In this document: piece after piece, positions 10,257 to 23,429 of the stretch
How positions within the stretch are numbered: position 1 is the first letter of the stretch
Layout of the letters: the number at the start of each line of letters is the position of its first letter
Assembly: GCF_000381345.1 (NCBI RefSeq)
Contig: NZ_KB906400.1
Span: 186,001 to 250,000, forward strand
Direction of reading: 5' to 3'
DNA: 64,000 nucleotides
From: Deinococcus apachensis DSM 19763
GTDB lineage: Bacteria; Deinococcota; Deinococci; Deinococcales; Deinococcaceae
Notes under the pieces: generated by a model
What the model was told of the DNA's origin: nothing
The model's input: only the letters and a program-made list of their open reading frames with translations
Database searches by the model: none
Made by a program: the position numbers and the translations under genes

Positions 10257-11030
10257 ATGCCGCCGGTCTCCCCTCCCGTCATCCACGCCGAGCAGGCCAT
10301 TCCTGGCGGCACCCGTGTGCGCCTGGAGTGGCGGGTGGAGGGGGATCCCGTGCCCGCTGTCCTCCTGCTGCCGGAGGTGGAGCCGGGCGTGCGGGTGCCC
10401 GCCGCGCTGCTCCTGCACGGCCTGACCTCGCGCGGGGAGGTGATGACGGACTCGGTGGGGCGGGTGCTGCTGCGGCGGGGCGTCGCGTCCCTCGCCCCCG
10501 ACCTGCCCCTGCACGGCTCGCGCGGCCACCCGCTGGGTCTGGACTCGCTGCGAAATCCGCTGGAGGCCGCCCGGCTGTGGCGCCTCGCGCTGCGGGAGGC
10601 GGGAGTCGCGGTGGAGTTCCTGCGGACCCACCCCGCCGTGGACCCCGGGCGGGTGGCCGTGGTGGGGTACTCGCTGGGGTCCTTCCTGGCGACGGCCCTC
10701 GCCGCGCGCCACCGTGAGGTGGGCGCGCTCGTGCTCGCCGCGGGGGGTGACCTGCCGCTCGGCACGCCGCTGACCACCCTTGCCCGCACCGCCCTGGACC
10801 CCATCCGGGCGGTGCGGCAACTCGGCGGCCGTCCGCTGCTGATGGTGCATGGCCGCCACGACCCGGTGATCCGGCCCGACCAGGCCGAGCGGCTCTACGC
10901 CGCCGCGCGCGAGCCCAAGGAGCTGCGCTGGTGGAACGCCGGGCACAGCCTGCCCACCGCCGCCATCGAGGACGCGGCGGACTGGCTGACCCGCCACCTG
11001 GGTGTGGGGGCGTCCGGCCAGGTGGGATGA
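10257..11030 (+). CDS. Alpha/beta hydrolase (dienelactone hydrolase/YjfP-like esterase)
   Basis: The 257-residue product has an alpha/beta hydrolase fold with LLLHGLTSRGEVM (oxyanion region), nucleophile Ser in GYSLGSF, acid Asp in VHGRHDPVI and base His in WNAGHSLP. The start is taken as ATG 10257, immediately before the family-like beta strands. There is no signal peptide. It precedes the GH2 gene by 49 bp on the same strand and might be cotranscribed, for example as a deacylase of a glycoside, but that link is only positional. Confidence 0.82.
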   Translation: MPPVSPPVIHAEQAIPGGTRVRLEWRVEGDPVPAVLLLPEVEPGVRVPAALLLHGLTSRGEVMTDSVGRVLLRRGVASLAPDLPLHGSRGHPLGLDSLRNPLEAARLWRLALREAGVAVEFLRTHPAVDPGRVAVVGYSLGSFLATALAARHREVGALVLAAGGDLPLGTPLTTLARTALDPIRAVRQLGGRPLLMVHGRHDPVIRPDQAERLYAAAREPKELRWWNAGHSLPTAAIEDAADWLTRHLGVGASGQVG

Positions 11031-11079
11031 GGGCGGGACACCGGCCACCGCTCTAGAGTGAGCCTCCCGGAGGAGGCCC

Positions 11080-12921
11080 ATGACCCAACCCCTGCACCCC
11101 CGCCCGCAACTCACCCGCACGTCCTGGACCGACCTGTGCGGCACCTGGCAGTTCGCCTATGACGACGAGAACCGCGGCGCGGAGGAACGCTGGTTCTCCC
11201 GCGCCGAGCCCTTTGACCGCGAGATCACCGTGCCCTTTCCGCCCGAGTCGGCCGCGAGCGGGATTGGCGACCCTGCCTACCACCCCACCGTGTGGTATCG
11301 CCGCACCTTCACGGTCACACCGGAGGACCGGGCCGGGAGGCTCCTGCTCCACTTCGGGGCGGTGGACTACCGCGCGCAGGTCTGGGTGAACGGCCAGCTC
11401 GTCGCGCGGCACGAGGGCGGGCACACTCCTTTTACGGCCGACCTCACCTCCGTCCTGGCCGAGGGTGAGGAGCAGATCGTCACTGTCCGCGCCGAGGACG
11501 ATCCCCGCGACCTCGCGCAGCCGCGCGGCAAGCAGGGCTGGAAGCCCGGGCCGCACGCGATCTGGTACCACCGCACCACGGGCATCTGGCAGCCCGTGTG
11601 GCTGGAGCGGGTGCCGGAGACGTACATCCGGTCGCTGCGGCTGACCCCCGACCTCGACCGCTCGGCGCTGGAGGTTCAGGTTTCCCTCAACGAACCGCCA
11701 CGCGAGGAGCTGACCGTGCGGGTGCGCCTCCTTCTGAGGGGCGAGCGGCTTGCCTCGGACCTCTACGAGCTGAACGGGGCGGAGGTGAGCCGCTCCGTGG
11801 CCCTCGATCAGGGGCGGCTGGTGCGCGACCACCGGGAGATTCTGTGGTCCCCGCGCCACCCCAACCTGGTGGATGTCGAAGTCACCCTCCTGCGCGGCGA
11901 GGAGGTCCTGGACGACGTGCGCTCGTACACCGGGCTCCGCAGCGCCCTGATCCGCGACGGGCACTTCCTGCTCAACCACTCGCCCTTCTACCCCAAGCTC
12001 GTGCTGGCGCAGAACTATTGGCCGGAAAGCCACCTCGCCGCGCCCAGCGCCGACGCCCTGCGCCGCGAGGTCGAACTCGTCAAGGAACTCGGCTTCAACG
12101 GGGTGCGGATTCACCAGAAGGTCGAGGACCCGCGCTTCCTGTACTGGTGCGATGTTCTCGGGGTCCTCGTGTGGGGCGAGGCGGCGAACGCCTACACCTT
12201 CACGCCGGACGCGCAGGAACGGCTCACACGCGAGTGGCTGGAGGTGCTGCGCCGCGACCACAACCACCCCTGCATCGTGACGTGGGTGCCGCTGAACGAG
12301 TCGTGGGGTGTGCCCAACTTGGAGCGCGACCCGGCACAACGCGACTACGTGAAGGCCATGTACCACCTCACCAAGGCCCTCGACCCCTCCCGGCCCGCCA
12401 TCGGCAACGACGGGTGGCAGCTCGTGGCGGGGGACATCCTGGGCATCCACGACTACACGCCGGAGGGCAGGGCGCTGCTGGAGCGCTACGGCACCCGCGA
12501 GGCGGTGGAGCGCACCCTCACCGCTGTCCAGCCCGGCCACTACCCTCTGCTGCCCGCAGCGCGGGTGCGGGCCGGGGAGCCCGTCATGCTCACCGAGTTC
12601 GGCGGCATCAGCTTCGCGCCGTCGCAGGGCGAACGCTGGTGGGGGTACGGCACCGTTCAGGACGAGGAGGCCTTCCTGACCAAGTACGCCGAACTCGTGG
12701 GCGCGGTGCTGGACTGCGAGGGCGTCGCGGGCTTCTGCTACACCCAGCTCACCGACACCGAGCAGGAGAGCAACGGCCTGCTGCACGCCGACCGCCGCCC
12801 GAAGATGAACCCCGCCCGGCTGCGCGCGATCAACAGCGGCTACCCCCGCTCCATGCCCGCCGAATTCCTGATCGAGACGCACCTCGCCGCCGAGAGCCGG
12901 GACGACGAGGTGCCGCGGTAG
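11080..12921 (+). CDS. Glycoside hydrolase family 2 (beta-galactosidase/glucuronidase type)
   Basis: The 613-residue protein starts at ATG 11080 just after AGGAGG. It has the GH2 order: sugar-binding jelly roll (residues about 15-180, WYRRTF and HFGAVDY), an immunoglobulin-like domain (180-290) and a TIM barrel (290-590). The acid/base is E407 in PLNESWG and the nucleophile is E506 in LTEFGG. At 613 residues it is near the beta-glucuronidase length and much shorter than LacZ. There is no signal peptide, so it cleaves imported beta-glycosides in the cytoplasm. Sugar specificity within GH2 is not predictable here. Confidence 0.9.
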   Translation: MTQPLHPRPQLTRTSWTDLCGTWQFAYDDENRGAEERWFSRAEPFDREITVPFPPESAASGIGDPAYHPTVWYRRTFTVTPEDRAGRLLLHFGAVDYRAQVWVNGQLVARHEGGHTPFTADLTSVLAEGEEQIVTVRAEDDPRDLAQPRGKQGWKPGPHAIWYHRTTGIWQPVWLERVPETYIRSLRLTPDLDRSALEVQVSLNEPPREELTVRVRLLLRGERLASDLYELNGAEVSRSVALDQGRLVRDHREILWSPRHPNLVDVEVTLLRGEEVLDDVRSYTGLRSALIRDGHFLLNHSPFYPKLVLAQNYWPESHLAAPSADALRREVELVKELGFNGVRIHQKVEDPRFLYWCDVLGVLVWGEAANAYTFTPDAQERLTREWLEVLRRDHNHPCIVTWVPLNESWGVPNLERDPAQRDYVKAMYHLTKALDPSRPAIGNDGWQLVAGDILGIHDYTPEGRALLERYGTREAVERTLTAVQPGHYPLLPAARVRAGEPVMLTEFGGISFAPSQGERWWGYGTVQDEEAFLTKYAELVGAVLDCEGVAGFCYTQLTDTEQESNGLLHADRRPKMNPARLRAINSGYPRSMPAEFLIETHLAAESRDDEVPR

Positions 12922-12926
12922 GGCCC

Positions 12927-12971
12927 CATCCCCTGGACCCGCATTCTTGGAAGAGGACGGGTCCAGGGATG
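12927..12971. terminator. Hairpin between convergent genes
   Basis: An inverted repeat (arms 12927-12941 and 12958-12971, with one bulged C) separates the convergent GH2 and phosphotransferase genes. It is the only structure in the gap and lacks a U-tract, so it may be a bidirectional hairpin terminator or RNA 3' end. Confidence 0.45.
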
Positions 12972-12976
12972 CAGGC

Positions 12977-14850
<1,874 letters not shown>

Positions 14851-14861
14851 TCCAGGGCTCC

Positions 14862-15272
14862 TTACTTGAGCGTTAATACTTCCAAACCGGGAAATGAGGT
14901 GTAGTCCGCCGGATTTAATGTGAAGAGGGGCAGACCGCTGACCTCTGCGTGGGCAGCGATGAGGTAGTCGGTCAAAATGCGCCTGGAGAGCCCACCCCCG
15001 GAGGCGCGGCGGTGGGCGACGTACCCCGCGTGAGCTTCCCCCACACGCTGCCAGACAGCGCGCCCCATCACCCAGTCCACCTCGATGCCGTACTCACGCA
15101 GCCAATCCTCAGGGTCGGGCTGGGAGGGCCTGAGTTCCGCCACGACCGGACCACACACCAGCAGTCCCTGAGCCTCGTTCAAAAACTCCGAGACAGCCTC
15201 GGCCTTCGATTCCCGCACCAGCAGGGTCAGCAAGACGTTGGTGTCCAGGCAAAGTTGCGGCGGAAAATTCAC
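14862..15272 (-). CDS. vapC: PIN-domain toxin (VapC-like ribonuclease)
   Basis: The 136-residue product is a PIN-domain nuclease. It shows the first acidic residue D10 in CLDTNVLL, a Glu in VVAELRPS, and the later acidic pair in ILTDYLIAAHAE and FTLNPADY, as in VapC toxins that cut tRNA or rRNA. It overlaps its antitoxin gene by 4 bp. The unusual point is location: it sits 12 bp upstream of the SDR gene and its antitoxin starts only 29 bp after the acyl-CoA dehydrogenase stop, all on one strand. Confidence 0.88.
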   Translation of the reverse strand: MNFPPQLCLDTNVLLTLLVRESKAEAVSEFLNEAQGLLVCGPVVAELRPSQPDPEDWLREYGIEVDWVMGRAVWQRVGEAHAGYVAHRRASGGGLSRRILTDYLIAAHAEVSGLPLFTLNPADYTSFPGLEVLTLK

Positions 15273-15613
15273 TCTTTCTGGCGCTCCCGCAAGAGGTCCT
15301 CGACATAAGTGATCTTTCCCACGCCCGGCCCACTTTGCAGGATTTCCCGGTCACCCGGATCATGCCGCATGTCGCTGATGTACTCGTCCACCGTCATGCC
15401 CTGCGGGAGGGTCAGGGTTCCTATCGCTTCTCGAAAATCACGGCGACGACGGGTGGCAGGAACGACCGTCACCGTCTCGCCACTCCTGACGAACTTCACC
15501 CGGCTGCCCGCCTCCAGATGAAGGGCCTCACGCAAATCCTTGGGCAGGGTGATCTGGCCCTTACTGGTCACCGTCGCGTAATAGACCTCGTCCTCCGCTG
15601 GCTTCGTGGTCAT
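15269..15613 (-). CDS. vapB: AbrB/MazE-type antitoxin (VapB-like)
   Basis: The 114-residue product begins with a swapped-hairpin AbrB domain (TSKGQITLPKDLREAL, with VKFVRSGETVTVVPA), followed by a flexible acidic C-terminal part expected to bind the toxin. It overlaps vapC by 4 bp. The antitoxin normally represses its own operon with the toxin. No separate promoter is obvious in the 29-bp gap before it, so read-through from the lipid operon is likely. Confidence 0.87.
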   Translation of the reverse strand: MTTKPAEDEVYYATVTSKGQITLPKDLREALHLEAGSRVKFVRSGETVTVVPATRRRRDFREAIGTLTLPQGMTVDEYISDMRHDPGDREILQSGPGVGKITYVEDLLRERQKE

Positions 15614-15642
15614 TCCTTACCCGTCTCCTTACCAGCAGCGTA

Positions 15643-17218
<1,576 letters not shown>

Positions 17219-17222
<4 letters not shown>

Positions 17223-17661
17223 GTCCCGGTCTCCCTGGAGGGGCGCCCCCCCACGGGCGCGATGCTCGCCAGCGACGCCGCGACGAGGGTGTCCTCTCCC
17301 CCGCTGCGGGCATACACCTCGGCGCGGACGACGACCTGACGGCGCCCGGCGCGCAGCACTTCCCCGCGTGCCCACAGCACCTCGCCCCTCGCGGGGGCCA
17401 GCAGGTTGAGCTTGTACTCGGAAGTCACCACGTCCCCGGCGAGGGTGGAGGCGGCCCAGGCGCTCACCGTGTCAGCGAGGTAACCGAGCACCGCCCCATG
17501 TGCGACGCCGTGATGCTGGGTCAGGTCGGGCCGCAGGTCGAGCTCGATCTCCGCGAGCCCCGCCTCCAGCCGGGTGAGGCGCGTGCCCATGAAGCGCGTG
17601 AAGCCGCTCGTCTCCGCCGCGAGCCGGAGCCGTTCGCGGGCGGCGGTCATGTCCGGGGCCG

Positions 17662-17665
<4 letters not shown>
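17219..17665 (-). CDS. PaaI-type hotdog thioesterase
   Basis: The 148-residue hotdog-fold protein contains QHHGVAHGAVLGYLADTVSA, the active-site region of PaaI thioesterases, in which Asp/Glu near the helix assist hydrolysis of the CoA thioester. It probably frees CoA from blocked acyl-CoA intermediates. It is one of two PaaI-like genes in the operon (the other is 18747-19196) and has ATGA overlaps on both sides. Confidence 0.87.
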
Positions 17666-19192
<1,527 letters not shown>

Positions 19193-19196
<4 letters not shown>

Positions 19197-19600
19197 GGGT
19201 CCTCCCCCTGCCGGACGGTTCGGCCCGGGACGAGGGCAGCGTGTTCGGCCAGAAGCTGCCAGCGGCCCTCATCCTGAACGAAATGCGCCGACCACAGAAA
19301 CGTCCGGTCGAACGGCCTTCCCGCGTGTTCTCCCTGAACGCGCTCATAAAAGGTGGCGACGGCACTCCCGCCCACCACACTGAGGGTCAGGTCAGTTGGG
19401 GTGACCGCGCTGTACCGCCGAACCGCCTGCAGGTCGCGCCAGGCCTCCAAGTGGGGCTGCCTGCGCTCGCGGCGCCCGTCAGCCCCGACGAACACGTAGA
19501 GGGGATGGGCCACCCGGTCGAAGAACTCGGCAGCGTGCCCGGCGACGGCCGCGGCGGCGAAGTCCAGGATCAGCCGTTCCGGTTCCTCGGCGGTCGTCAT
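19193..19600 (-). CDS. SnoaL/NTF2-like protein
   Basis: The 135-residue product has the cone-shaped NTF2/SnoaL fold signature: an N-terminal helix block (AAAAVAGHAAEFFDRV), then strands ending in FLWSAHFVQDEGRWQLLAEH. The family covers small isomerases, hydrolases and binding proteins for steroid- or polyketide-like molecules. The start is ATG 19600, overlapping the MaoC stop; a longer frame upstream is antisense-like and rejected. Function in the operon is unknown. Confidence 0.78.
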
Positions 19601-20046
19601 ACGTACACCCGCATCACCGTCTCGGCAGTCGCGGCGGGTTTCGGCGCCCCCTCGATCTCGATGGTGTTGCCCACGGTCAGTTGGGCGTATCCGGCGCCGT
19701 CCTCGACGTTCAGCAGCACGGCGCGGTTTCTCAGGCGGCTGCCGACCGGGACCGGGGCGATGAAACGCACGCGGTTGAGGCCATAGTTCACCACCATGCG
19801 GGCCCCCGAGAGCTGGGGAGCGCCGCCCGCCGTCATGAAGTGCCCCGCCAGCAGCGAGAGCGTCAGGAAGCCGTGCGCGATGGGGCGGCCGAAGGGCGTC
19901 TGCGCGGCCCGCTCGGGGTCGACGTGAATGAACTGGTGGTCGCCGGTCGCGTCCGCAAACTGGTTCACCATCTCCTGCGTCACGTCGACCCACTCGGAGA
20001 GGGCGATTTCCTGGCCCACGCGGGCGCGGAGGTCTTCAAGGTGCAT
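19597..20046 (-). CDS. MaoC-family enoyl-CoA hydratase
   Basis: The 149-residue MaoC-like hotdog protein has the hydratase 2 motif DATGDHQFIHVDPERA with catalytic Asp and His, and the later PFGRPIAHGFLTLSL. It should hydrate enoyl-CoA to (R)-3-hydroxyacyl-CoA. It is followed by an ATGA overlap and preceded by an SDR gene with a 76-bp gap; that SDR could oxidise the hydroxyacyl product. Confidence 0.9.
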   Translation of the reverse strand: MHLEDLRARVGQEIALSEWVDVTQEMVNQFADATGDHQFIHVDPERAAQTPFGRPIAHGFLTLSLLAGHFMTAGGAPQLSGARMVVNYGLNRVRFIAPVPVGSRLRNRAVLLNVEDGAGYAQLTVGNTIEIEGAPKPAATAETVMRVYV

Positions 20047-20122
20047 GGGTCCTCCTTTTGAACGATCTGCCGCCAGCCATCCGTTTCTGGGCTTCTGCTG
20101 ACGGCTGATCGCCCGACCGCTC

Positions 20123-20899
20123 CTAAATCGCCGTCACGCCGCCGTCCACCGCGATGTTCTGCCCGGTCATGTACGCCGAGGCGTCGCTGGAGAGCAGCAG
20201 GGCGAGGCCCTTGAGGTCTTCCGGGCCGCCCAGACGACCCAGGGGCGTGGCGCCCAGGATGGTCTCCTCCCCGTAGGCGATGGTGCCCTTCGTCATTTTG
20301 GTGGGGAAATAGCCGGGGCAGATGGAGTTGACGGTGATGCCGTACTTCGCCCACTCGGAGGCGAGCGCGCGGGTGAAGTTCACGACCGCGCCCTTGGAGG
20401 TGTTGTAGGCCACGGTTCCGGCCATGCGCGGGCTGTTGCCCTTGAGCCCGGCGACCGAGGCGACGTTCACCACGCGGCCCGCCTGGGCGGGAATCATGCA
20501 GCGCTTGCCCACCGCCTGCGTGAGCAGGAACAGCCCGTTCACGTTCAGGTTGATGACCTTCAGCCACGCCTCGAAGGGGTGCTCCTCGGCGGGTGCGCCC
20601 CAGGTGGCCCCGGCGTTGTTCACCAGGATGTGAATGGGCCCGACCTCGGCCACGATGCGCTCGACCAGAGGCTCGATGGTCTCGAACTGCGAGAGGTCGT
20701 TCTGATAGACGTGCGCGGCGATGCCCAATCCCTCCAGGTGGGCTTTGGCCTCGTCCAGCTCGTTCTGCTTGCGGGCGGTCAGGACGACGGTCGCGCCGTA
20801 CTCGCCCAGCCCCTCCGCGATTTGCAGGCCGAGGCCGCGCGAGCCCCCGGTGATGAGGGCGACTTTGCCGGTCAGGTCGAAGAGTTCTTTGAGTGCCAT
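20123..20899 (-). CDS. Short-chain dehydrogenase/reductase (FabG/RhlG-like)
   Basis: The 258-residue SDR is the first gene of the lipid operon. It has TGGSRGLG (cofactor), VNNAGATWGAPA, the catalytic serine in NVASVAG, and YNTSKGAV with Y and K. A C-terminal DASAYMTGQNIAVDGG is typical of FabG-like oxidoreductases. The arginine in TGGSRG fits NADP(H) use. A likely role is oxidation of 3-hydroxyacyl-CoA made by MaoC. Confidence 0.9.
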   Translation of the reverse strand: MALKELFDLTGKVALITGGSRGLGLQIAEGLGEYGATVVLTARKQNELDEAKAHLEGLGIAAHVYQNDLSQFETIEPLVERIVAEVGPIHILVNNAGATWGAPAEEHPFEAWLKVINLNVNGLFLLTQAVGKRCMIPAQAGRVVNVASVAGLKGNSPRMAGTVAYNTSKGAVVNFTRALASEWAKYGITVNSICPGYFPTKMTKGTIAYGEETILGATPLGRLGGPEDLKGLALLLSSDASAYMTGQNIAVDGGVTAI

Positions 20900-20943
20900 G
20901 GGGATGCCTCCGCTAGGTTGTGCCGGGTGGAAACGGTCACCCC

Positions 20944-20985
20944 ACCATAGGAAAAATGTACGTACGCGTCAATTTTAAACGTACA
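20944..20985 (-). promoter_or_regulatory. Promoter of lipid operon with shared operator-like element (site A)
   Basis: On the minus strand a -35 TTGACG (20972-20967), 17-bp spacer and -10 TATGGT (20949-20944) lie 45 bp before the SDR start. The -35 is embedded in an element at 20957-20985 that shares TGTNCGTNNNCGTCNANTTT with sites at 26827 and 33183. Here the element is bounded by TGTACGT and ACGTACA as an inverted repeat. Repressor binding would cover the -35. Confidence 0.6.
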
Positions 20986-21067
20986 GGGATATTTGGGAGC
21001 CGTTCACGCTCAGCAAAACTGTGTGGAAAGCACGTGACCGGGAACACGGCACCCACCAAGCTGAGGA

Positions 21068-21952
21068 ATGTCGCGCCGTCTGCTCCTCCTCCTTGCCTGC
21101 GCCACCCTGGGAATCGCCTCCGCCCTTCCTGCCAGCGTGACCCTGAAAAACCTTCCCTATGAGCATCAGGGGCCGGACAACTGCGGTCCCGTCACGGCGC
21201 TCACCATCGCGGGTTACTACGGCACGCGAGTTACCCAGGCGCGGGCCGCGAACGCCCTCAAGGACTCGGCGCGCGACCCGCAGGTCACGAGTCTGGAACT
21301 CGCCGACTACCTGGGCCGCTTCGGGCTGCGGAGCGTGATCCGGTACGCGGGCACGCCGGAGCTGCTGCGCGACCTCGTGTCCCGGGGGCTGCCCGTCGTG
21401 GTGCAGCAGCGCCTCCAGCCCGGGAGCAACGTGGCGCACTTCCGCACGGTGTACGGCTACGAGCGGGGCCGCTTCCTGACCTCCGACCCTCTGCGCGGCG
21501 CCCGGCTGTGGCTGAGCGAGGCCGAGTTGACCGACCTGTGGCACTACTACAACGGCGAATACATGGTGTCCTATCCGCCGAACAAGGAGGGTGAGGTCCG
21601 GGCCGCGCTGGGCGAGGACTTCAGCGCGGCGGCGAACTGGCGCACCCTCAAGCGGATTGGCGAGAGCAACGTCAAGGCCAGGCCGGGCGACCCCTACAAC
21701 TGGTGGGGACTGGGCAAGGCGAACCTGCGCCTGGGTCTGGTCAGCGCGGCTGCCGAGAACTTCGCGCGGGCCGCCCAGTTGGGCGTGCCCACCATCTATT
21801 ACCTGTACCGCCAGGAAGCCTTCGAGGCCTGGACTCGCTCGGGCGACCACGACAAGACGCTGAAATACACCCAGCTTGCGCTGAGAATCGACCCGCAGAG
21901 CAAGGAACTGCTGAGGTTTCGCAACCTGGCCCGGGATGCTCTGGGTGGGTAG
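21068..21952 (+). CDS. Exported C39-like cysteine peptidase with TPR-like C-terminus
   Basis: The 294-residue product has a signal peptide (RRLLLLLACATLGIASALPA) and a papain-like C39 domain with C39 in QGPDNCGP, H124 in VAHFRTVYGY and D140 in TSDPLRG, forming the triad. Residues about 190-290 are helical and TPR-like (NWWGLGKANLRLGLVSAAAE, then LKYTQLALRIDPQSKELL). Stand-alone C39 domains of this type cut peptides or act as binding domains in the envelope. No transporter or bacteriocin precursor is adjacent, so a role in bacteriocin export is unlikely. Confidence 0.82.
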   Translation: MSRRLLLLLACATLGIASALPASVTLKNLPYEHQGPDNCGPVTALTIAGYYGTRVTQARAANALKDSARDPQVTSLELADYLGRFGLRSVIRYAGTPELLRDLVSRGLPVVVQQRLQPGSNVAHFRTVYGYERGRFLTSDPLRGARLWLSEAELTDLWHYYNGEYMVSYPPNKEGEVRAALGEDFSAAANWRTLKRIGESNVKARPGDPYNWWGLGKANLRLGLVSAAAENFARAAQLGVPTIYYLYRQEAFEAWTRSGDHDKTLKYTQLALRIDPQSKELLRFRNLARDALGG

Positions 21953-22184
21953 CAGGGTGGCCCACCTCCGCCAGATGGGGAACAGTCGGGGCGGGGCTCA
22001 AAAGTGTCGTGTTGCTGAGCGCGAACGAAGCATCCCCAAGTTTTCGGACCCTTCGCCCCGTTCAGGGGGACAGATTCTGGGAGCCTCGCCCTGATCGAAG
22101 CCTGTCCTGTCGCCCGGCACGAGCAGGAGGCTTCTGAAACGCGACATAGCGCCACCGCCAGTCCAGCCCGGACGGTTCTCCCCT

Positions 22185-23429
22185 TCACGCAGCCGTCGCC
22201 GAACCCAGGAGCCGTTCGGCCACCGACAGCACGTCCTTGGGTGGGAGGACCCCCTTGAACCAGATCAGGCGCTCGTCGAAGTCGCTGGGGTCCACTCCCG
22301 CCCGCTCCAGGTTCAGGCGTTCGGAGACGCACACGATCACGTCCCGGCGCCCCGATTTTCTCAGCAGCTCGAACTTCTTTCGCAGGTACTCTGGGCGCCA
22401 GTAGCCCACGATCTCCACCAGCACACTGCGGCCATCCGGGTGGACCAGCCGGAAGTCGGGGATAATGACCCCGCCGGGCACCGGAACGAGGTCCACCTCG
22501 CGCTCCAGCTCCCACGGGGTGTCCAGTTTGGCGAAGCGGTCGCTGAACCCCGCCTCCAGGGCGCTGTCGTGCTCCTCGGGCGGCTTGTAGTGGCTCACGT
22601 AGCCGTCCTCGCTGGTCAGTTGGAAGGACCACTCCTCGTCCCCCGGGTCCACCCAGGCGAGGTCCTTGCGGGGCTTGAGGGCCGCCGTCAGGTCCCACTT
22701 CGTGACGTGGAGCAGGGCCGGCAGGAATTTCGCCAGCGCCAGGCCGTAGCGCGTCGTGCCCCCGAAGAGGGAGGTCGGCCCGTCCATCGTCAGCGTGAAG
22801 CCGTAGTTCGCGTCCCCCTCCACGGTCACCATCAGTCCGAAGAATTTCGTGTACTTCAGCATCTGCTTGTAACGGGCGGGCTCGTTGCGCCGGGCGGTGA
22901 TCACCAGGCTGTAGGCCCGGTAGAGCACTCCCTGGGCCTGCGCGAGGTTGAAGCGCTCCATCAACTCCCGCGGCTCGGGCGGGTCGAAGGAGACGAGCCG
23001 CTGCTGGTCCGGCAGGTCGGCGTACAGCAGCTCCGAGACGTCCTTCGCGCGCAGCCGGGTTTCCCCGGAGAGGGCGGCCGCCGCCTGTTCCAACACCAAC
23101 GTCCGGCGATGCCGGCTTGGCGGGTGAGCCTGGGCCAGCTCGAAGACCTTCGCCCGCACCACTCCCGGTTCCACGTCTCCCCCGGTCTCGAAGGTGGCGG
23201 CGCCGGTCGTCAGCAGGTGCGCCATCCCGCGCAGCACCTTGAAGTCCTGCCGCCCCGCCTCCAGCGCCTTGAGGTCCTCGTCCAGGTCCAGGCGGCGCTT
23301 GCCGACGTTCGCCTCGAAAGCGGCGATTGCCTGCTCGGCCAGCCGGAGGTTGTTCGTCGTGGCCTTGAGCCGCCGGGGCTCCACCAGACCCGCTTTCACG
23401 CGGAACATGAGCAGGTCAGTGGGGAGCAT
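22185..23429 (-). CDS. Bax1/DUF790 nuclease, XPB partner
   Basis: The 414-residue product matches DUF790, the Bax1 family that binds XPB helicase in archaea. The N-terminus MLPTDLLMFRVKAGLVEPR is diagnostic. The C-terminal part carries a RecB-like nuclease core: IIPDFRLVHPDG, VLVEIVGYW and a following KKFELL, giving the D, E and K metal-site pattern. Its first codons overlap the helicase gene by 14 bp, so the two are made together. The pair can act as an unwind-and-cut machine in nucleotide excision repair, as shown for archaeal homologues. Confidence 0.87.
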   Translation of the reverse strand: MLPTDLLMFRVKAGLVEPRRLKATTNNLRLAEQAIAAFEANVGKRRLDLDEDLKALEAGRQDFKVLRGMAHLLTTGAATFETGGDVEPGVVRAKVFELAQAHPPSRHRRTLVLEQAAAALSGETRLRAKDVSELLYADLPDQQRLVSFDPPEPRELMERFNLAQAQGVLYRAYSLVITARRNEPARYKQMLKYTKFFGLMVTVEGDANYGFTLTMDGPTSLFGGTTRYGLALAKFLPALLHVTKWDLTAALKPRKDLAWVDPGDEEWSFQLTSEDGYVSHYKPPEEHDSALEAGFSDRFAKLDTPWELEREVDLVPVPGGVIIPDFRLVHPDGRSVLVEIVGYWRPEYLRKKFELLRKSGRRDVIVCVSERLNLERAGVDPSDFDERLIWFKGVLPPKDVLSVAERLLGSATAA

